NCBI GenBank assembly: GCA_947396885.1
Contig: OX377204.1
Coordinates: forward strand, 6,758,001 to 6,822,000
DNA from: Heligmosomoides polygyrus polygyrus
Lineage: Eukaryota > Nematoda > Chromadorea > Rhabditida > Heligmosomidae
Length of the DNA: 64,000 nucleotides
Direction of reading: 5' to 3'
The position numbers and the translations under genes are program-made. Under the pieces are notes generated by a model. It saw nothing but the letters and a program-made list of their open reading frames with translations. It was not told where the DNA came from and ran no database searches. Shown here piece after piece: positions 62,440 to 64,000 of this stretch (its first letter is position 1; each line of letters opens with the position of its first letter).

Positions 62440-62731
62440 ATGGCTACGCTTAGGCGACAGCGTGCTGCAGACAACGCGCTAGTGCTAGGATGTCATAGAA
62501 ACGCCCGAAACTGGAAACCGAATCACCGAAAAACAGCCGTCAAAGCCGATGCGCGGTGAACACGTCTCAAATCAGCCGCGTCGTCGCCGAGCCTGGTCGC
62601 GAGCGAAAAAACGCCTCGAAACGCATGAATTCGACTTCGGATGTCGACCGCTGATGGCACTTCGTCAGAAACAGGTCGTCGACCCGCCGAAGAAGCCGCC
62701 AGAGGGCGCCAAAGTGCGATCCAGACGGGGC
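62440..62731 (+). CDS. Candidate exon of unknown basic protein
   Basis: A CG-richer block is open from about 62481 to a GTAAGT donor at 62732. The frame is Arg/Lys-rich (SNQPRRRRAWSRAKKRLETH), then FGCRPLMALRQKQ and PPKKPPEGAKV. A second frame starting ATGGCTACGCTTAGG at 62440 is open for 39 codons over the same start. I do not recognise the protein, and downstream exons would fall near or beyond the window edge. Confidence 0.25.
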
Positions 62732-62951
62732 GTAAGTAGCCGGGCCGGTCGGAGAAATGGTGGGAGCGCACGAGTTCACAGAGGAGAAAAAAGTGGACAA
62801 AATTCGTCGAGGGCGGGCTTCCTACCCTTGAAGCCTATTTTCTAGGGCTGGTTTGTCTCCTCGAAGAAGAAGAAAGAGGAGGGTGTAATGAAGACGAAGA
62901 AGCATACGCTATGGAAAGTTCTTATTTATCCCGAATTACTGCGTGTTTAAG

Positions 62952-63215
62952 GGCGCGTGTAGCGCAGTCGGAGGAGGTCGCATGCACTCAATACCAGGTT
63001 CCTGGTTCGGATTTCCCGCCCAGGCCACCCAAGCCTTCCATTCCTCCGGGGTCGGTGAACTTGTCTGGGAAGGATTAAGCGCTGAATTGATCACCGGCCA
63101 CCGCAAGCCACTGTATGGTGAGATACGCATTCAAATCGCCTCCACGACACCCCCAGAAGTAGTATGCGTGGCGCATCCCAAAAGGGATAGAGTAACGCCG
63201 TCTTTTATTTGTCCT
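62952..63215 (+). mobile_element. tRNA-derived SINE copy
   Basis: Head gggcgcgtgtagcgcagtc, ggttcctggttcggatttcc, a body with small deletions, and the end gtaacgccgtcttttatttg. Confidence 0.85.
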
Positions 63216-63560
63216 TTATAGCGGGCTTCCATGGACCCAGAAGTACATCGTTAAAGACGATCGCAGCTACCAAATTCACGACACCTCTCAGAAAACCGAC
63301 GACTAATAAGCTTGCTACAATCTCAGAGAGAATTCCTCAACGGAGTTTTCCAAGGAATTTGAAAAACACTCAGACTCTAACGTATGTCTTGTATGTTGAC
63401 CTAGAGTTGATTTAGAACAGTACATTTTTCCTTCCACTGATTAAGGTCTACAGTTTGTGCTAAAAATAAATAAGATAAATATACCAATTTCACGTCGAAT
63501 TGAACACTTTTCACGTCAAACTGGACGCTCTTCTTATGGTTTGTGCTAAAATTTTTCTTA
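63216..63560. other. Nothing recognised
   Basis: The spacer between two oppositely oriented SINEs contains a short direct repeat tttcacgtcgaa / tttcacgtcaaa near 63486-63520. Confidence 0.4.
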
Positions 63561-63564
63561 ATAA

Positions 63565-63860
63565 TAAAAGGATAAAGGACGGCGTTACTCAATCCCTTTT
63601 GGGATACGCCACGCATTCTACTTATACAGGATGTCGTGAAGGCGATTTGAATGCGTATTTGGCCATACAATGACTTGCAGTGGCCAGCCGATGAACAAGT
63701 CAGCGCTTTATTCTTCGCAGACAAGTCTGGTATCAATTCGCCGACCCCGGAGGGATGGAAGGCTTGGTTGGCTTGAGCGGAAAATCCGAACCAGGAACCT
63801 GGTATCGGGTGCACGCGACAACTGGCGCCTACTCCGACTGCACTACACGAGCCCTTTTTT
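63565..63860 (-). mobile_element. tRNA-derived SINE copy
   Basis: On minus: head cgtgtagtgcagtcggagta, B-box region, full body, and a gtcctttatccttttatta tail. A TTTTTCTT word lies on each side. Confidence 0.85.
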
Positions 63861-64000
63861 CTTGTACAAAAATTTTTCTTGAACAAAAGATTATTCTAAC
63901 TTTTTTGGTGAGTCTTTAGTTTAATGTAGAAGAAGCTCAATTCAATTTAGAAGAGTTTGATTTGATTTCAAAAGTCAGGCTAGTAAACTTGGAAGCGTGT

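Overview
The window reads as gene-poor, repeat-dense nuclear DNA from a parasitic nematode, most likely a clade V strongylid such as a hookworm. The evidence is a ground-like domain gene (a nematode-specific family), TTTTCAG-type splice acceptors, a probable trans-splice acceptor just before a ribosomal-protein start codon, and the mix of RTE, CR1, Penelope and mariner relics. Species is inference. There is one 200-bp assembly gap (60248-60447).

I can support three host protein genes, all on the minus strand and all spread over kilobases by transposon-filled introns. (1) 774-6239+: three exons of a small basic protein resembling the AROS/RPS19BP1 family; its first exon was not found. (2) 10105-17743: a complete FAU-type gene (ubiquitin-like domain fused to ribosomal protein eS30), 4 exons and 138 codons, with a 7.0-kb first intron. 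(3) 35793-51242: a ground-like secreted protein, 5 proposed exons and about 207 residues, with introns of 6.9 and 5.8 kb. Most of these exons are short and are found by matching splice sites and phases, not as long open frames.

Nearly everything else is mobile. There are 12 certain or likely copies of one tRNA-derived SINE of about 290 bp with a (TTTATCC)n tail, one of them with a perfect 14-bp target duplication. Other retroelements are 3' ends of an RTE-type LINE (1-175, 18578-19400, 57330-57605, 62085-62245), CR1-like pieces (16120-16760; 44284-44742 with 47345-48300), a Ty3/gypsy reverse-transcriptase relic (30420-30925), and Penelope-like elements with YIDD reverse transcriptase and/or GIY-YIG endonuclease (12290-12905, 30930-32660, 60480-61400). 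The Penelope tails carry hammerhead-ribozyme-like motifs, including a tandem pair at 42703-42785. DNA elements include several dead mariner/Tc1 transposases, two large foldback elements with TA duplications (37819-41518 and 52022-53293), a 2.1-kb element with a 9-bp duplication (26606-28682), and many MITEs with TTA/TAA or TTAA duplications.

The most unusual place is 44284-48300. A CR1-like LINE is cut into two collinear halves by a 2.6-kb insert. The insert holds a broken, cysteine-rich, possibly envelope-like reading frame with an exact 160-bp tandem duplication, a SINE, and at its edge a full tRNA-Gly(GCC) sequence followed by a genomic CCA. That arrangement is what a tRNA-primed cDNA would leave, although a coincidental tRNA gene is also possible. 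The whole structure lies inside intron 3 of the ground-like gene.
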